Position numbers and translations under genes: made by a program
NCBI GenBank assembly: GCA_016935175.1
Contig: JAFGRK010000013.1
Span: 1-32,257, forward strand
DNA length: 32,257 bases
Reading direction: 5' to 3'
Origin: Candidatus Woesearchaeota archaeon
GTDB lineage: Archaea > Nanobdellota > Nanobdellia > Woesearchaeales > SM23-78
Part shown: positions 7,219 to 16,354 of the stretch, one piece after another
How the letters are laid out: each line of letters opens with the position of its first letter
How positions within the stretch are numbered: position 1 is the first letter of the stretch
The notes under the pieces: generated by a model
The model's input: the letters and a program-made list of their open reading frames with translations, nothing else
Told to the model about the DNA's origin: nothing
Database searches by the model: none

Positions 7219-7929
7219 TTATTTTTTCATTCTTTTCTTTAAGTGGCCACAGTAAACTGACATCACTTCCAGGGCTTCTACAATCTTTGTGCTGCCATAA
7301 AGATCAAATATAGGAGAATTGCCTTTGAGGGTGTGAGTATGGATGCCCATAACCCTGCCATCAAGGCTGACAAGGCTTCCGCCAGAGTCGCCAGGCACTG
7401 AGTCACCATAGCTAGCATAAATCTCTCCTTTGAAATATAGCTTCCTTTTAAGATGTTTTTCAAGCATGCTCGACCTCAAGGTCAGCTTGCCATCCCATCT
7501 AGTAAGAACTAAAAGCGGCTGCTCTTTCAGCTTCACAGAAGTGTTGCAGAACTTATAGAGCATTGGCTTGCACTCGCCAGGCATGGTTGCTTTTGCTAAA
7601 GCCACGTCTCTCTCCTCACTCCATACGCATACTTTCTCAAAAGCATATTCTTGCTGGTCATGCAGCCTTATTTTTCTCTTTTTCATCTTTTTGGGCTCGT
7701 GGTCAACGCAATGCTTAGCAGTCAGGAAATAGCCATTTGAAGTCACAAGAAGCCCATTTGCAAGATGGCCTTTTTTCCCTACTATCTCAACAACGCCAAG
7801 CTCAAGGTTTTTCTTGGCATCAACTTCGCTCAAGCACTCGCCATTATAGAAGTTCTGCAAAAATGACTCTAGGGCGGATGCGACCCGCATACAATCTTCC
7901 TTTGGCTTCTTCTTGAATAAAAATAGCAT
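7219..7929 (-). CDS. Trypsin-like serine protease without signal peptide
   Basis: 236 aa, chymotrypsin fold. The triad is complete and in order: H73 in TAKHCV, D108 in ERDVALAK, S182 in GDSGGSLV, with the following strand RVMGIHTHT. A degenerate GHLANGLLVTSNGYFLTA strand precedes the His, as in HtrA-like and S1 proteases. There is no signal peptide or transmembrane helix, so it seems cytoplasmic; the first 45 residues are a Lys/Glu-rich helical segment. SD GGAGG precedes the ATG. It lies 33 bp after the unknown gene at 7963-8295 and is probably cotranscribed with it. Substrate unknown. Confidence 0.8.
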   Translation of the reverse strand: MLFLFKKKPKEDCMRVASALESFLQNFYNGECLSEVDAKKNLELGVVEIVGKKGHLANGLLVTSNGYFLTAKHCVDHEPKKMKKRKIRLHDQQEYAFEKVCVWSEERDVALAKATMPGECKPMLYKFCNTSVKLKEQPLLVLTRWDGKLTLRSSMLEKHLKRKLYFKGEIYASYGDSVPGDSGGSLVSLDGRVMGIHTHTLKGNSPIFDLYGSTKIVEALEVMSVYCGHLKKRMKK

Positions 7930-7962
7930 GCCATCAATTCCTCCAGAAAAATCAAAATAGTC

Positions 7963-8295
7963 TTACTTCTTTACAAGCTCATACCTTTCCTTTCTTTCAC
8001 GGACCTTCTTGCCGTTGACATACAAGCCTCCTTGCCGCCATACATGCTCACCATTTGGAGCTGACTCTATTGTCGCTGCCCTTGCTGAAATGTATCTTGC
8101 AAGTACAGGATTTTTGGGTGATGGTTCCAAGATGGCTGCAGCATACAGGCCACAAGGATGGTCATAGTTATTGACAACCTCCTCAAGTGCTGACATTGGG
8201 TCTGTTGCCTTGATAAATCCAATATCAGTGTCAGAGAAAAAAGGAGCTGCATTGCTGTTAGTTGCCCATTGGTATACTTTTTTATGATTGCTCAT
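7963..8295 (-). CDS. Unknown 110-aa protein upstream of the protease
   Basis: Soluble protein with an N-terminal alpha/beta pattern (VYQWATNSNAAPFF, DIGFIKATDPMSALEEVV) and a basic tail (VNGKKVRERKERYELVKK). SD AGGAGGGAT lies six bases before the ATG. A minus-strand TATA (TTTATAAAT, about 8338-8346) lies upstream. The phrase TDPMSALEEVVNNYDHP resembles small proteins where one helix follows a short sheet, but I recognise no family. It is probably cotranscribed with the protease. Confidence 0.6.
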   Translation of the reverse strand: MSNHKKVYQWATNSNAAPFFSDTDIGFIKATDPMSALEEVVNNYDHPCGLYAAAILEPSPKNPVLARYISARAATIESAPNGEHVWRQGGLYVNGKKVRERKERYELVKK

Positions 8296-8384
8296 GGCTA
8301 TCCCTCCTAAGGTTTAGAATGCTGTAACAAGAATTAATTTATAAACCTTTTGTTTTCAGTACCACTATCTAGTAGCACTTAACC

Positions 8385-8501
8385 TCAATCTTCCCCGTAG
8401 GGCTCGCTGTCTGCCTCTAGGTCATAGTCAGGCTCTTCCCTATGACTCTCCTCAAAGAACGCCTCGTCATCATCAACTTGCTGCTTTTTCTTCTTGTCCA
8501 T
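8385..8501 (-). CDS. Small acidic protein (38 aa)
   Basis: Reads MDKKKKQQVDDDEAFFEESH followed by an Asp/Glu-rich tail ending EPYGED. SD AGAGGTGG is placed correctly before the ATG. A minus-strand TATA (ATTTAAATA, about 8598-8606) predicts a leader of roughly 75 nt with two small hairpins (CTGC/GCAG and ATGGC/GCCAT). The basic head and acidic body suggest a disordered binding protein; function unknown. Confidence 0.55.
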   Translation of the reverse strand: MDKKKKQQVDDDEAFFEESHREEPDYDLEADSEPYGED

Positions 8502-8611
8502 GATAACCACCTCTGATATGGCACTTATGGCTTAGCCATCTCTGCTTTTGCGCAGGGATAACATGCTTGTTTCAGCTCCCCAGATATGTAAGAACTATTA
8601 TTTAAATTTTG

Positions 8612-10069
8612 TCAAGCTTCCAGGTACTTTTTCTTGAAGCCCATGAGATCTTCCACGTGGTGTATCTCTACCAGGTTGGTTATGGATGGCTGCAAGGTGC
8701 CAAAGGCTGCTGTGAATACAACCAGGTCATTGAGAGAAAGCAATCCTAGGGATAAAAGGTAATCTGCCACCTTGGGCATGACTGCTTGTGAAGGGATTAC
8801 GCTTATGAGAATAGGCATGACCCCCCATGCTAATTGGAGATTGAGCAGCACTTCATGGCTGTCTGTGACAGCTATTACTGGCTGGCAAGGCCTGAACCTT
8901 GATATGAGGCGTGCTGCAAAGCCTGAGCGCGTGACGCACACAATCTTATCAGCCTTGGAATAAGTCGCAAGGTCATATGCTACCCTGCTTATCTCTTCGC
9001 TTATACTGGGGCCGTGCACTTCAGTAAGCGAATGCCTTACCTTATCCTCCACTTCCTCAGCTATATCCCTCACAGCCTGAACTGACTCCGCAGGGTACTT
9101 GCCTATGGCTGTCTCCCCTGAGAGCATAACTGCATCTGCTCCGTCAAGCACTGCATTAGCCACATCACTAACCTCAGCCCTGGTAGGCACTGGAGAATTA
9201 GTCATGGACTCAAGCACTTGCGTGGCTACTATTGCTATCTTGCCTGATGCATTGCATTTCTGTATGATAATCTTTTGCAGGTAAGGTATTTTCTGGGCTG
9301 GTATCTCAACCCCCAAGTCCCCCCTTGCTATCATGATGCCGTCGCTAGCCTCTATTATCTCATCAATATTATCTATGCCTTCCTGGCTCTCAATCTTAGC
9401 GATTATGCCTATAGGCTCATCCCCTAATAATTTCCTGACTCCAAGGACATCCTGCCTGCTCCTGGTGAATGACAAGGCTATGAAGCTGGCCTTGTTCCTC
9501 ACAGCAAACTTGATAGCTTCCTTGTCCCTTTCAGAAAGAGAAGGTATCTTCAGCTTCTTGCCAGGAACATTGACCCCTTTGTTAGGCTTGATAGTGCAAG
9601 CCTCTTGGAAGGAAAGCTTGACCTTAGGGCTTAATCCCTTGCCAATTTCCGCCACAAATGATTTTATGAGCCCGTTATCAAAGAACACCACATCACCTTT
9701 TTTCAGGGCTCTTGAGAAGTCATGGCTAAAATAAGGTAGGCTTCCTTTCTTGAAGCCAAAAGAGGCTGATGAGCCCGCATGGATGTGAATCTCCTTTTCT
9801 GTGCGTATGCGCACCTCAGGTCCTTTGATATCCAGCATCACAGGCATGATCCCAGTATCCCTTACAGCCCTTATCAAGGACTCGTACTGCTCAAAGCTTC
9901 CGTGGGCTGTGTTTATGCGCACGCAGTCCATTCCTGCCATGAACATCCTGCTCAAGACTACAGGGTCAAGCTGGTTTGAGGCAATAGTTGCTATAACCTT
10001 GGTCTTGGTAAATCTTGGCGCAGCGCTGCCAGGGCGCTGGCTTGGCTTATTATTATGGATAATGCTCAC
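8612..10069 (-). CDS. pyk: Pyruvate kinase
   Basis: 485 aa, complete. It starts with KTKVIATI, then [10 protein letters not shown] and [11 protein letters not shown]. The catalytic Lys lies in [18 protein letters not shown] and the metal-binding segment is [15 protein letters not shown]. These are followed by VATQVLESM and [26 protein letters not shown], and a C-terminal domain of about 120 residues. It converts phosphoenolpyruvate and ADP to pyruvate and ATP in the last step of glycolysis. SD AGGAGGTGAG precedes the ATG, and a minus-strand TATA lies near 10095-10105. Confidence 0.96.
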   Translation of the reverse strand: [485 protein letters not shown]

Positions 10070-10208
10070 CTCCTATGACAATGGCTATATTGCTTTAATT
10101 ATTTAAAGCTTTTCAAAGGCTAAGGGTGAGTTCAAAATCTTTCAAAAAGTCGCGGCAGCCTATGTCAACAGCAAAATATATAAATAGGATCATAGAGAAA
10201 CCGGCAGC

Positions 10209-10802
10209 ATGATACTTGACATAAGGGCTTTTGAGCCTGCTCTGATAATGCAGATATTCGTGCTATTGAACCCTTTCTCTTCCCTGCCTATCCTTATGAC
10301 TGCTTACAAGCAGAAGATCAATGCAAAAAAGATTGCTCTGAGCTCAACAGGCATCGCTTTTATCATCGCAGTGCTCATGGTATTCATAGGACCGCCGCTC
10401 CTGAGCTTGTTCGGCATCACCATGGACTCTTTCATGATGGCAGGAGGGCTTGTGCTCTTATTGCTTGGCATCAATACCATCCTGCTTGAGGAAAAGCCTG
10501 TGAAGAGCGTTAACAAGAGCGACACCTTGGTGTCAATCATAGCCACGCCTTTGCTCACAGGGCCTGCGACCATCTCTTTCATCACTATCAAGGCCAATGA
10601 GATGGGCAACCTAGCCCTCCTCTCAAACCTGGTGTTTGCCTTCTTATTAGTAGGCTTGGTCTTCTTCTTGTTCTCAGTGCTCATCAAGCATGTCACCTTG
10701 AAGTTTGTGAGCATAACCTCAAAAGTGCTAGGATTGTTCCTGGTAGGTCTAGCCATTGAGATGATAGCGACTGGCGTGATAAATTTCATTAATGCACACT
10801 AA
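10209..10802 (+). CDS. MarC-family integral membrane protein
   Basis: 197 aa with about six transmembrane helices. It has the family features LNPFSSLPILM near the N-terminus, GILLLLLGIN-type helix sequence (GGLVLLLLGINTIL) and TPLLTGPATISFITI in the middle. Biochemical function is not established for MarC; the old link to multiple antibiotic resistance was withdrawn. A TATA (ATATATAAATA, 10173-10183) lies about 30 bp before the ATG with almost no leader. The promoter region is shared with the divergent pyruvate kinase gene. Confidence 0.88.
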   Translation: MILDIRAFEPALIMQIFVLLNPFSSLPILMTAYKQKINAKKIALSSTGIAFIIAVLMVFIGPPLLSLFGITMDSFMMAGGLVLLLLGINTILLEEKPVKSVNKSDTLVSIIATPLLTGPATISFITIKANEMGNLALLSNLVFAFLLVGLVFFLFSVLIKHVTLKFVSITSKVLGLFLVGLAIEMIATGVINFINAH

Positions 10803-10812
10803 AATGTTTTTT

Positions 10813-11550
10813 CTATAGCAAGCCTAGCAGTATGACTGAGACCACACCGGTTATCAATGAGAAGATGGTGCTATGGCTCCAGTGCTTAAGGTTCTTGTTG
10901 CAAGAGCAAGGTATGAGCTCATCCCCTGCTATGTATATCATAAGCCCTGCTGTGGCTGCCATTATCACGCCAATAACAGGAAAGGGCAATCCTCTGAGCA
11001 GGAAGTGAGCCAGCAAAAAGCCCCCTACTGTAGGGATAGATGTGAGGGATGACAAGAAGAAGGACTTCCATCTTTTCTTGGTGCAATAATAATAAGGTGC
11101 GCTAGTGCATATGCCTTCAGGTATGTCGTGGATAGCTATGGCTATTGCAATTGTAAGGCTTAGCTTGGCGCTGCTAAACCCCCCTATGGCAATGGCTATT
11201 CCTTCAGGGAAGTTATGCAAGAATATCCCTAGAAGCAAGTACACAGCAGTCCTTTTCAGGTGACACCCTTGCTCCTGGGATGCCAGCTCTGGATGGAAGT
11301 GAGGTATGAGCTTATCAACAGCGTACATGATTGCTGCGCCAATAATTATGCCAAGGCAGCAAAGCCAGATTGAGGAGAACTCTATGCTTTCAGGTATCAG
11401 CTCAAGAAAAGAGATTGAGAGCATCACACCTGCAGCAAAGGCAAGCATGTTGTACATCATAATATTAGAGGGCCTTTTCAACACTCCCAAAAGCGACCCT
11501 ATCACAGGGGCTGCTGCGCTTATTAAAAGGATTATATAGATTATCTCCAT
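10813..11550 (-). CDS. ZIP-family divalent metal transporter
   Basis: 245 aa with about eight transmembrane helices. The two metal-binding helices are clear: HNFPEGIAIAIGGFSS (helix IV) and AIAIHDIPEGICTSAPYY (helix V). A histidine-bearing cytosolic loop (LIPHFHPELASQEQGCH) follows helix III. ZIP proteins move Zn2+ or related metals into the cytosol. The minus-strand TATA at 11572-11582 lies about 26 bp before the ATG, so the mRNA is probably leaderless. It ends 10 bp from the convergent MarC gene. Confidence 0.9.
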   Translation of the reverse strand: MEIIYIILLISAAAPVIGSLLGVLKRPSNIMMYNMLAFAAGVMLSISFLELIPESIEFSSIWLCCLGIIIGAAIMYAVDKLIPHFHPELASQEQGCHLKRTAVYLLLGIFLHNFPEGIAIAIGGFSSAKLSLTIAIAIAIHDIPEGICTSAPYYYCTKKRWKSFFLSSLTSIPTVGGFLLAHFLLRGLPFPVIGVIMAATAGLMIYIAGDELIPCSCNKNLKHWSHSTIFSLITGVVSVILLGLL

Positions 11551-11692
11551 GACTTTATGCTCTTATTTAGCCCGGTATATATACTTTTCTAAAACCGAAA
11601 CCATTAAATAATATGGGCTAACCTGTTTTTTTTTATCGCGCAAGAACGGGTTCTTGACTTGTTTTTCCACGACAAATATTTGGAGTGATACT

Positions 11693-12223
11693 ATGGTAAA
11701 AAAGAAAGAGGATAAGGCAGCAAAGGCAGAAGCAGCAAATGATGCAGTAGGGGAAAAGCCCAAGGCAGCAGATGCAGGTGCAAAGCCAGTAGGCACAGTT
11801 GTGAAGGCTGGTGACAACGTGAAAGTAGAGTACACTGGCAGCTTTGATGATGGAAGGGTTTTTGACAGCTCTGAGAAGCACAAGAAGCCATTGCCTTTCC
11901 AGGCAGGGGCTAAGCAGGTAATACCAGGATTTGACAATGCAGTTATCGGCATGAAGCTTGGAGAGGAGAAGACCATCAAGATTCAGCCAGAGGAGGCTTA
12001 TGGCATGCCAAGGCCTGAGCTGGTGCAAAAGGTTCCCAAGGAGCAATTGCCCAAGGAGCAGGAGCCCAAGGTAGGCATGATATTATTGATAGGCTTGCCT
12101 AATGGCCACCAGGTACCTGCCAAGATTACAGGAGTAACTGATAAGGAAGTGACAATTGACCTGAACCATCCGCTGGCTGGCAAGGTGCTTAACTTCAAGC
12201 TCAAGGTTGTCGGCATCAACTAG
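11693..12223 (+). CDS. SlyD-like FKBP-type peptidyl-prolyl isomerase
   Basis: 176 aa from ATG 11693 (SD GGAGTGAT); the longer TTG frame from 11654 is rejected. Residues 1-35 are a Lys/Ala/Glu-rich tail. The FKBP domain follows: VKVEYTGSFDDGRVFDSS, PLPFQAGAKQVIPGFDNAVIGMKLGEEKTI, PEEAYG. Between them and DLNHPLAGKVLNFKLKVV lies an insert-in-flap chaperone domain (about 105-150). It catalyses prolyl isomerisation and holds unfolded chains in the cytosol. A TATA (ATTAAATA, about 11604) and a leader hairpin (CAAGAA/TTCTTG, 11641-11656) precede it. Confidence 0.92.
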   Translation: MVKKKEDKAAKAEAANDAVGEKPKAADAGAKPVGTVVKAGDNVKVEYTGSFDDGRVFDSSEKHKKPLPFQAGAKQVIPGFDNAVIGMKLGEEKTIKIQPEEAYGMPRPELVQKVPKEQLPKEQEPKVGMILLIGLPNGHQVPAKITGVTDKEVTIDLNHPLAGKVLNFKLKVVGIN

Positions 12224-12370
12224 TTTTTTTCTTTTTCATTATCATTCTATCTTTATCCCCTAGGGCAGGTACTACTTTCTTCCTTAAATTTTATTATTTA
12301 TAACCACTCTAAAGGCAATATTTATATGCTTGGGAAGGTTCCTCTGCATTATTTCACAAGGGAATTTAAG

Positions 12371-13189
12371 ATGGCAAGAGTGACTTATAAAGAGCGAATA
12401 ATACTGGAGCAAGAAGCAGCCAGGAGGACTTGGGAGGGTTATGGTGATCCTCCGCTGCGCCAGGAACCGCCAAGATATGCAGAGGAGGAAGCTAAGATCC
12501 CGGGTTTAGGTAATATCTTTTTCTGTGCTCACCCTGATTTCAAAAGCTCATTAGAGGTAATAATGGAGAAGTGTGATGAGGTGATTTCTTTAAGAGATTT
12601 GGCGTATGCAAGAATCAAGCAAGGCAAGTATGGCGGCTTGACACAGAATGGCTCGTTTGTGCGCGAAGGAAGCCTGTTCATCCCTAAAAAAGAGGATAAG
12701 AGGATTTTGCTCAGGGATTCATTAGTGTTGAAAGACCCGGCGCATTATGGGTGCTATGAAGTTGCGATTGATGAGCTTTATATGCCTGAAAGCTTCAATG
12801 TTGATGCCTATCTGGAGCAAATAGGCAAAGATAACTATCTCATATTGAAGGATACTTCTCCAGTTCCGGCTAACAGGCTTGGAGAAGATGAAAGAGCAGT
12901 GTGGCTGTACCAGGACCAAGCCAAGGATTACGGTCTGTTCCTGGAAAGCTTGGGAGAGAAGAGGCTAGTCTATGGGCATTTAGAAAAAGTAATCCCTGAA
13001 CTGAGTTTTTATATGTATATGGAAAGTGATGAACACATTGATAAGCAACCAAGACCCTTTGCGCAGCAACTGTGGTTAGGAGGGAAGGATATCGAGGGGC
13101 CCACTTCAACTTCCATGATTGTCGGTGACTGGTGCCTCCAACAATATCGTCTGCGTGGGTTGCGCCGTGAAAATCCGCATACCGATTGA
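12371..13189 (+). CDS. Unknown 272-aa soluble protein
   Basis: The frame can be opened at 12326, but a TATA (AATATTTATA, 12316-12325) abuts that codon; ATG 12371 (MARVTYKERIILEQ) fits the expected start near 12348. An N-terminal charged helix is followed by mixed alpha/beta sequence with many aromatic residues (LSFYMYMES, QQLWLGGKDI). There is no signal peptide or transmembrane segment. Motifs such as NIFFCAHPDFKSSLEVI and SLRDLAYARIKQGKY are well formed but not a family I know. Confidence 0.6.
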   Translation: MARVTYKERIILEQEAARRTWEGYGDPPLRQEPPRYAEEEAKIPGLGNIFFCAHPDFKSSLEVIMEKCDEVISLRDLAYARIKQGKYGGLTQNGSFVREGSLFIPKKEDKRILLRDSLVLKDPAHYGCYEVAIDELYMPESFNVDAYLEQIGKDNYLILKDTSPVPANRLGEDERAVWLYQDQAKDYGLFLESLGEKRLVYGHLEKVIPELSFYMYMESDEHIDKQPRPFAQQLWLGGKDIEGPTSTSMIVGDWCLQQYRLRGLRRENPHTD

Positions 13190-13244
13190 GTGTGAAGAGC
13201 GATTGTAATCCTGCCAACAGCATCAAATACTTTCTATTCCAGGA

Positions 13245-13290
13245 GGGGGATTTATCTCCCCTAAGGCGTAGTGATAAGCCTATTTTAGGG
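13245..13290. other. Two competing hairpins between the unknown gene and EF-1A
   Basis: GGGGA (13246-13250) can pair with TCCCC (13257-13261). Alternatively CCCTAAGGC (13259-13267) can pair with GCC (13278-13280) and TTAGGG (13285-13290) around a 4-nt bulge. They share 13259-13261 and exclude each other. They lie before the EF-1A promoter (GATTTAAAA, about 13318), so they belong to the 3' end of the upstream transcript or act as its terminator. The rest of gap 13190-13449 is the EF-1A leader, with a CCCTTTT/AAAAGGG hairpin near 13357-13374. Confidence 0.35.
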
Positions 13291-13449
13291 CTTGGATATA
13301 GGCAATACACAATAGAAAGATTTAAAAACAAAAGCCTTATTCTTGGGAAGATTAGCCCTTTTGGAAAAAAGGGAAGAGTGTATTATTTGGTTTATGCCAA
13401 GTTATATGCTGGATTATAGTATTGATAAACACGAAGGAGGGAGATATTA

Positions 13450-14736
13450 ATGGCTAAGGGAAAACCACACATCAACCTCGTGTTCATAGGACACGTGGAC
13501 CACGGAAAATCAACAACAGTAGGTAGGCTTCTATTCGATGCAGGCATCATAGATGAGCAGGCCATGAGGAAGCTCAAGGAGAAAGCCCAGCAGCTAGGAA
13601 AGTCAGGGTTTGAGTTCGCATTTGTCATGGACAACCTGAAAGAGGAGCAGGAAAGGGGAGTCACCATTGACCTCGCGCACAAGAAGTTCGAGACTGACAA
13701 GTACTACTTCACCATAATCGACGCTCCAGGCCACAAGGACTTCATCAAGAACATGATAACAGGAACCAGCCAGGCAGACGCAGCAGTTATTGTTGTCTCA
13801 GCCAACCCTGGTGACGGAGTCCAGGCACAGACCAAGGAGCACATCTTCCTCGCAAGGACCCTAGGAGTCCAGCAAGTCATAATCCTGGTCAACAAGATGG
13901 ACATGGCCAAGTACGAGGAGAAGAGGTACAACGAGGTAAAGGACCAAGTCACAGCCCTTCTCAAGCAAGTAGGCTACAAACCAGACACCATACCATTCAT
14001 AGCAGGAGCAGCCTTCCCAGGGGACAACATCTTCAAGAAGACAGATAAGATGCCTTGGTACAAGGGGCCGATACTGGTCGAAGCCATCAATGGCTTAAGT
14101 GAGCCAGAGAAGCCAGTTGAGCTTCCACTAAGGCTGCCTATCCAGGACGTGTATAACATAACCGGGATAGGAGTGGTGCCTGTAGGAAGAATAGAGACAG
14201 GCAAGATGAAAGTCGGCGACAAGATAATTGCAGTCCCAGGAAGGGAAGGAAAAGGAGTGCCTGGAGAAGTAAAGACCATAGAGATGCATCACGAGCAGAT
14301 GCAAGAAGCACTGCCAGGGGACAACGTCGGTTTCAACGTAAGGGGCTTTGGCAAGAAAGACATAGCCAGGGGAGACGTCCTCGGGCATGAAAGTAATGTT
14401 CCAACTGTTGCGACAGAGTTCACAGCCCAGATAATAGTGCTGAACCACCCAACTGTGATGACCGTAGGCTACACTCCAGTGTTCCACATCCACACAGCAC
14501 AAGTGGCCTGCCAGATAACTGAGCTGACCAAGAAGATAAACCCGGCAACAGGAGAGACAATCCAGGAAAAGCCAGACTTCCTGAAGAATGGCGACGCAGC
14601 CATTATCAAGGTAAAGCCTGTGCAGCCATTAGTGATTGAGAAGCAAAAGGACATACCCCAGCTAGCAAGGTTCGCGGTCAGGGACTCTGGCCAGACAGTA
14701 GCCGCTGGAATGTGTATTGACCTGGTGAAGAAATAA
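13450..14736 (+). CDS. tuf: Translation elongation factor EF-1A
   Basis: 428 aa, complete. G motifs: GHVDHGKS (14-21), switch [18 protein letters not shown] (91-98), NKMD (148-151). Domain [15 protein letters not shown] and domain III with [17 protein letters not shown] follow. It delivers aminoacyl-tRNA to the ribosome. Codon use is more G/C at third positions than in the neighbouring unknown genes, as expected for a highly expressed gene. SD GAAGGAGGGAGAT precedes the ATG. The EF-1A/uS10 pair is conserved in archaea. Confidence 0.98.
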   Translation: MAKGKPHINLVFIGHVDHGKSTTVGRLLFDAGIIDEQAMRKLKEKAQQLGKSGFEFAFVMDNLKEEQERGVTIDLAHKKFETDKYYFTIIDAPGHKDFIKNMITGTSQADAAVIVVSANPGDGVQAQTKEHIFLARTLGVQQVIILVNKMDMAKYEEKRYNEVKDQVTALLKQVGYKPDTIPFIAGAAFPGDNIFKKTDKMPWYKGPILVEAINGLSEPEKPVELPLRLPIQDVYNITGIGVVPVGRIETGKMKVGDKIIAVPGREGKGVPGEVKTIEMHHEQMQEALPGDNVGFNVRGFGKKDIARGDVLGHESNVPTVATEFTAQIIVLNHPTVMTVGYTPVFHIHTAQVACQITELTKKINPATGETIQEKPDFLKNGDAAIIKVKPVQPLVIEKQKDIPQLARFAVRDSGQTVAAGMCIDLVKK

Positions 14737-14746
14737 GAAGAATAAA

Positions 14747-14774
14747 ATCTTCTTTTTTTCATTTTTGTTTTTTT
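14747..14774 (+). terminator. T-rich terminator-like sequence after EF-1A
   Basis: T-runs at 14753-14759, 14762-14766 and 14768-14774 directly follow the EF-1A stop. Read-through into uS10 is still likely because no clear TATA box precedes uS10. Confidence 0.45.
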
Positions 14775-14838
14775 GGGCTTCCAATCATGATGAACTGGAG
14801 CTTTATCATGAGGCAAACAAGATAGGTCGTGATGAAAC

Positions 14839-15150
14839 ATGCAGAAAGCTAGAATCAAGATTACCAGCACAGACATCAGCAAGATAAACCAGGTGTGCGA
14901 GTACATAACTGGCATTGCTGACAAGACCGGAGTCGTCATGAGAGGGCCTATCCCATTGCCAACCAAGAAGCTCAAGCTTTCTACAAGGAAAAGCCCATGC
15001 GGGAACGGGACTGCAACCTGGGACCACTATGAGATGAGAATCCACAAGAGGCTCATAGACATAGGCATAGACGAGCGAGCGCTAAGGCTGGTCATGAGAG
15101 TGCCAATACCAGAAGGGCTGAATATTGAGATAGAGATGATTGATGTATAA
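14839..15150 (+). CDS. rps10: Ribosomal protein uS10
   Basis: 103 aa, normal archaeal length. Conserved [32 protein letters not shown] and [15 protein letters not shown] are present. It is a 30S head protein. The segment carries one Cys, unlike the zinc-binding type. It lies 102 bp after EF-1A, the conserved archaeal order. Confidence 0.97.
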   Translation: MQKARIKITSTDISKINQVCEYITGIADKTGVVMRGPIPLPTKKLKLSTRKSPCGNGTATWDHYEMRIHKRLIDIGIDERALRLVMRVPIPEGLNIEIEMIDV

Positions 15151-15314
15151 CTCTTATATGGGCTTGAGCAAAGCGAAACCCATTTTTACCCAAAGGCTTG
15201 CTTGCAAGGCTTTATTGAGATGATAGATGTTTGAATTGCGTTCTAGGTTCGTTTTTTCCAACTTTTTCCTAAAAAGTTGCCCTGATTTTCTAGTCCTCAA
15301 ATAAGAATGAGAAT

Positions 15315-15605
15315 TCACCTTTTCTTTTTTAGAATTTCAGCAGAAAGCCTTTCTGCAGTCTCAGCAAACTCCCTGAGAGCTTGACAATAGCCATCATACC
15401 ATCTTTTGGCATCATCATTAGAAACCCAAGGGCCACGATATTTTGAATTTGAGCGCAAGGCTGCTGCCCTGTTGTTATGGGCGGTTACCACCCTTTCACG
15501 GTCAAAAGCGTCTATTTTCTTTTGAGCCTTAACAGCAGCTTTCTTTGCCTCACCTAGAAAATAGTTTAGTTCCTCATTCTTTATCCTGGTGCCTAATAAA
15601 GCCAT
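15315..15605 (-). CDS. Unknown 96-aa basic helical protein
   Basis: Start chosen at ATG 15605 (MALLGTRIKNEELNYFLGEAKK). A minus-strand TATA (GATTTAAATA, about 15623-15632) lies about 25 bp upstream, giving a leaderless mRNA, while the longer frame to 15752 runs through that promoter. The protein is mainly helical and rich in Ala, Lys and Arg, with a central AHNNRAAALRSNSKYRGPW segment. No family recognised. A strong hairpin (CTTTTCTTT/AAAGAAAAG, 15657-15677) lies upstream of the promoter, after the 15749-16354 gene. Confidence 0.5.
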   Translation of the reverse strand: MALLGTRIKNEELNYFLGEAKKAAVKAQKKIDAFDRERVVTAHNNRAAALRSNSKYRGPWVSNDDAKRWYDGYCQALREFAETAERLSAEILKKKR

Positions 15606-15748
15606 AAGCTGATCATGGAAAGGTATGTATTTAAATCTTTCTAAAATTAGTGCGACCTTTTCTTTACGAAAGAAAAGCTCGCCAAAAGAAAAAATTGGTA
15701 GGAACAAGTTCATCCACGCCCGAAGCGTGAGCGAGGGCCGAATAAGCT

Positions 15749-16354
15749 TCATCCAGAAACTTCTATTTCATTGGCTTCAAATGCCACTTCTAGTGCATCA
15801 AAGAAACTTTTCCCTTTACCTTTTTTTACCATGTTGTACATCCAAGCATCTCTTCCGCCTTTTTCTTTAGGGCTTTTTAGGACTTTTGTAGCATAGCATT
15901 GATCGCCATTTGGTAACTTGCTCTGCCTTGTTTCATAGGTGAAGCCTCTTTGGAACCAAGTTATAGGAACGCTTATTTCCTTGACTCTTTCAATCACGTC
16001 TCCTGGAACCTCAACCAAGGTAAGGCCACGCAATTCAACAACAAATTCTCCTTTTTGAACATAAGCATCAATAGTCCTTCCTCTTAAAAGCCAGCCATCA
16101 AGAGAGCTTGTTGCGCTAGATGTGCCTGTAAGATAATGTGGCTTTAATTTACCATATACTTCACTGTATTTCCGCCCTCCTGCCAGAAAATCCTCATTAG
16201 CGTGAGAAAGCGCATCCTCAACATTTGGGTGCTCGCCATAGCCTTTCAGCTTATTTTCTTTTTCTATCCTTATAACTCTAAGCCCTCCGCCAGAACGGAA
16301 TCCGTGGAGCTTGCAGCCTTCCTTCAAAGCCTTTTCAAGTCCTGATAGTTTCAT
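15749..16354 (-). CDS. Unknown 201-aa soluble protein
   Basis: Alpha/beta protein with GCKLHGFRSGGGLRVIRIE near the N-terminus and GRTIDAYVQKGEFVVELRGLTLVEVPGD in the middle. It ends in a helix (SFFDALEVAFEANEIEVSG). There is no signal peptide or membrane helix. SD GAGAGGT precedes the ATG. It follows the gene at 16377-16736 by 22 bp, so the two likely form one minus-strand operon. I recognise no family. Confidence 0.6.
   Translation of the reverse strand: MKLSGLEKALKEGCKLHGFRSGGGLRVIRIEKENKLKGYGEHPNVEDALSHANEDFLAGGRKYSEVYGKLKPHYLTGTSSATSSLDGWLLRGRTIDAYVQKGEFVVELRGLTLVEVPGDVIERVKEISVPITWFQRGFTYETRQSKLPNGDQCYATKVLKSPKEKGGRDAWMYNMVKKGKGKSFFDALEVAFEANEIEVSG

Noticed and set aside
13186-13419. 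77-aa frame between the unknown gene and EF-1A
   Set aside because: TTG start without a good SD, runs through hairpins and the EF-1A TATA box, and has no protein-like pattern.
14787-14835. Two box-C-like RTGATGA motifs (14787-14793 and 14829-14835) before uS10
   Set aside because: No CUGA D boxes at the required spacing; the second motif is part of the uS10 ribosome binding region.
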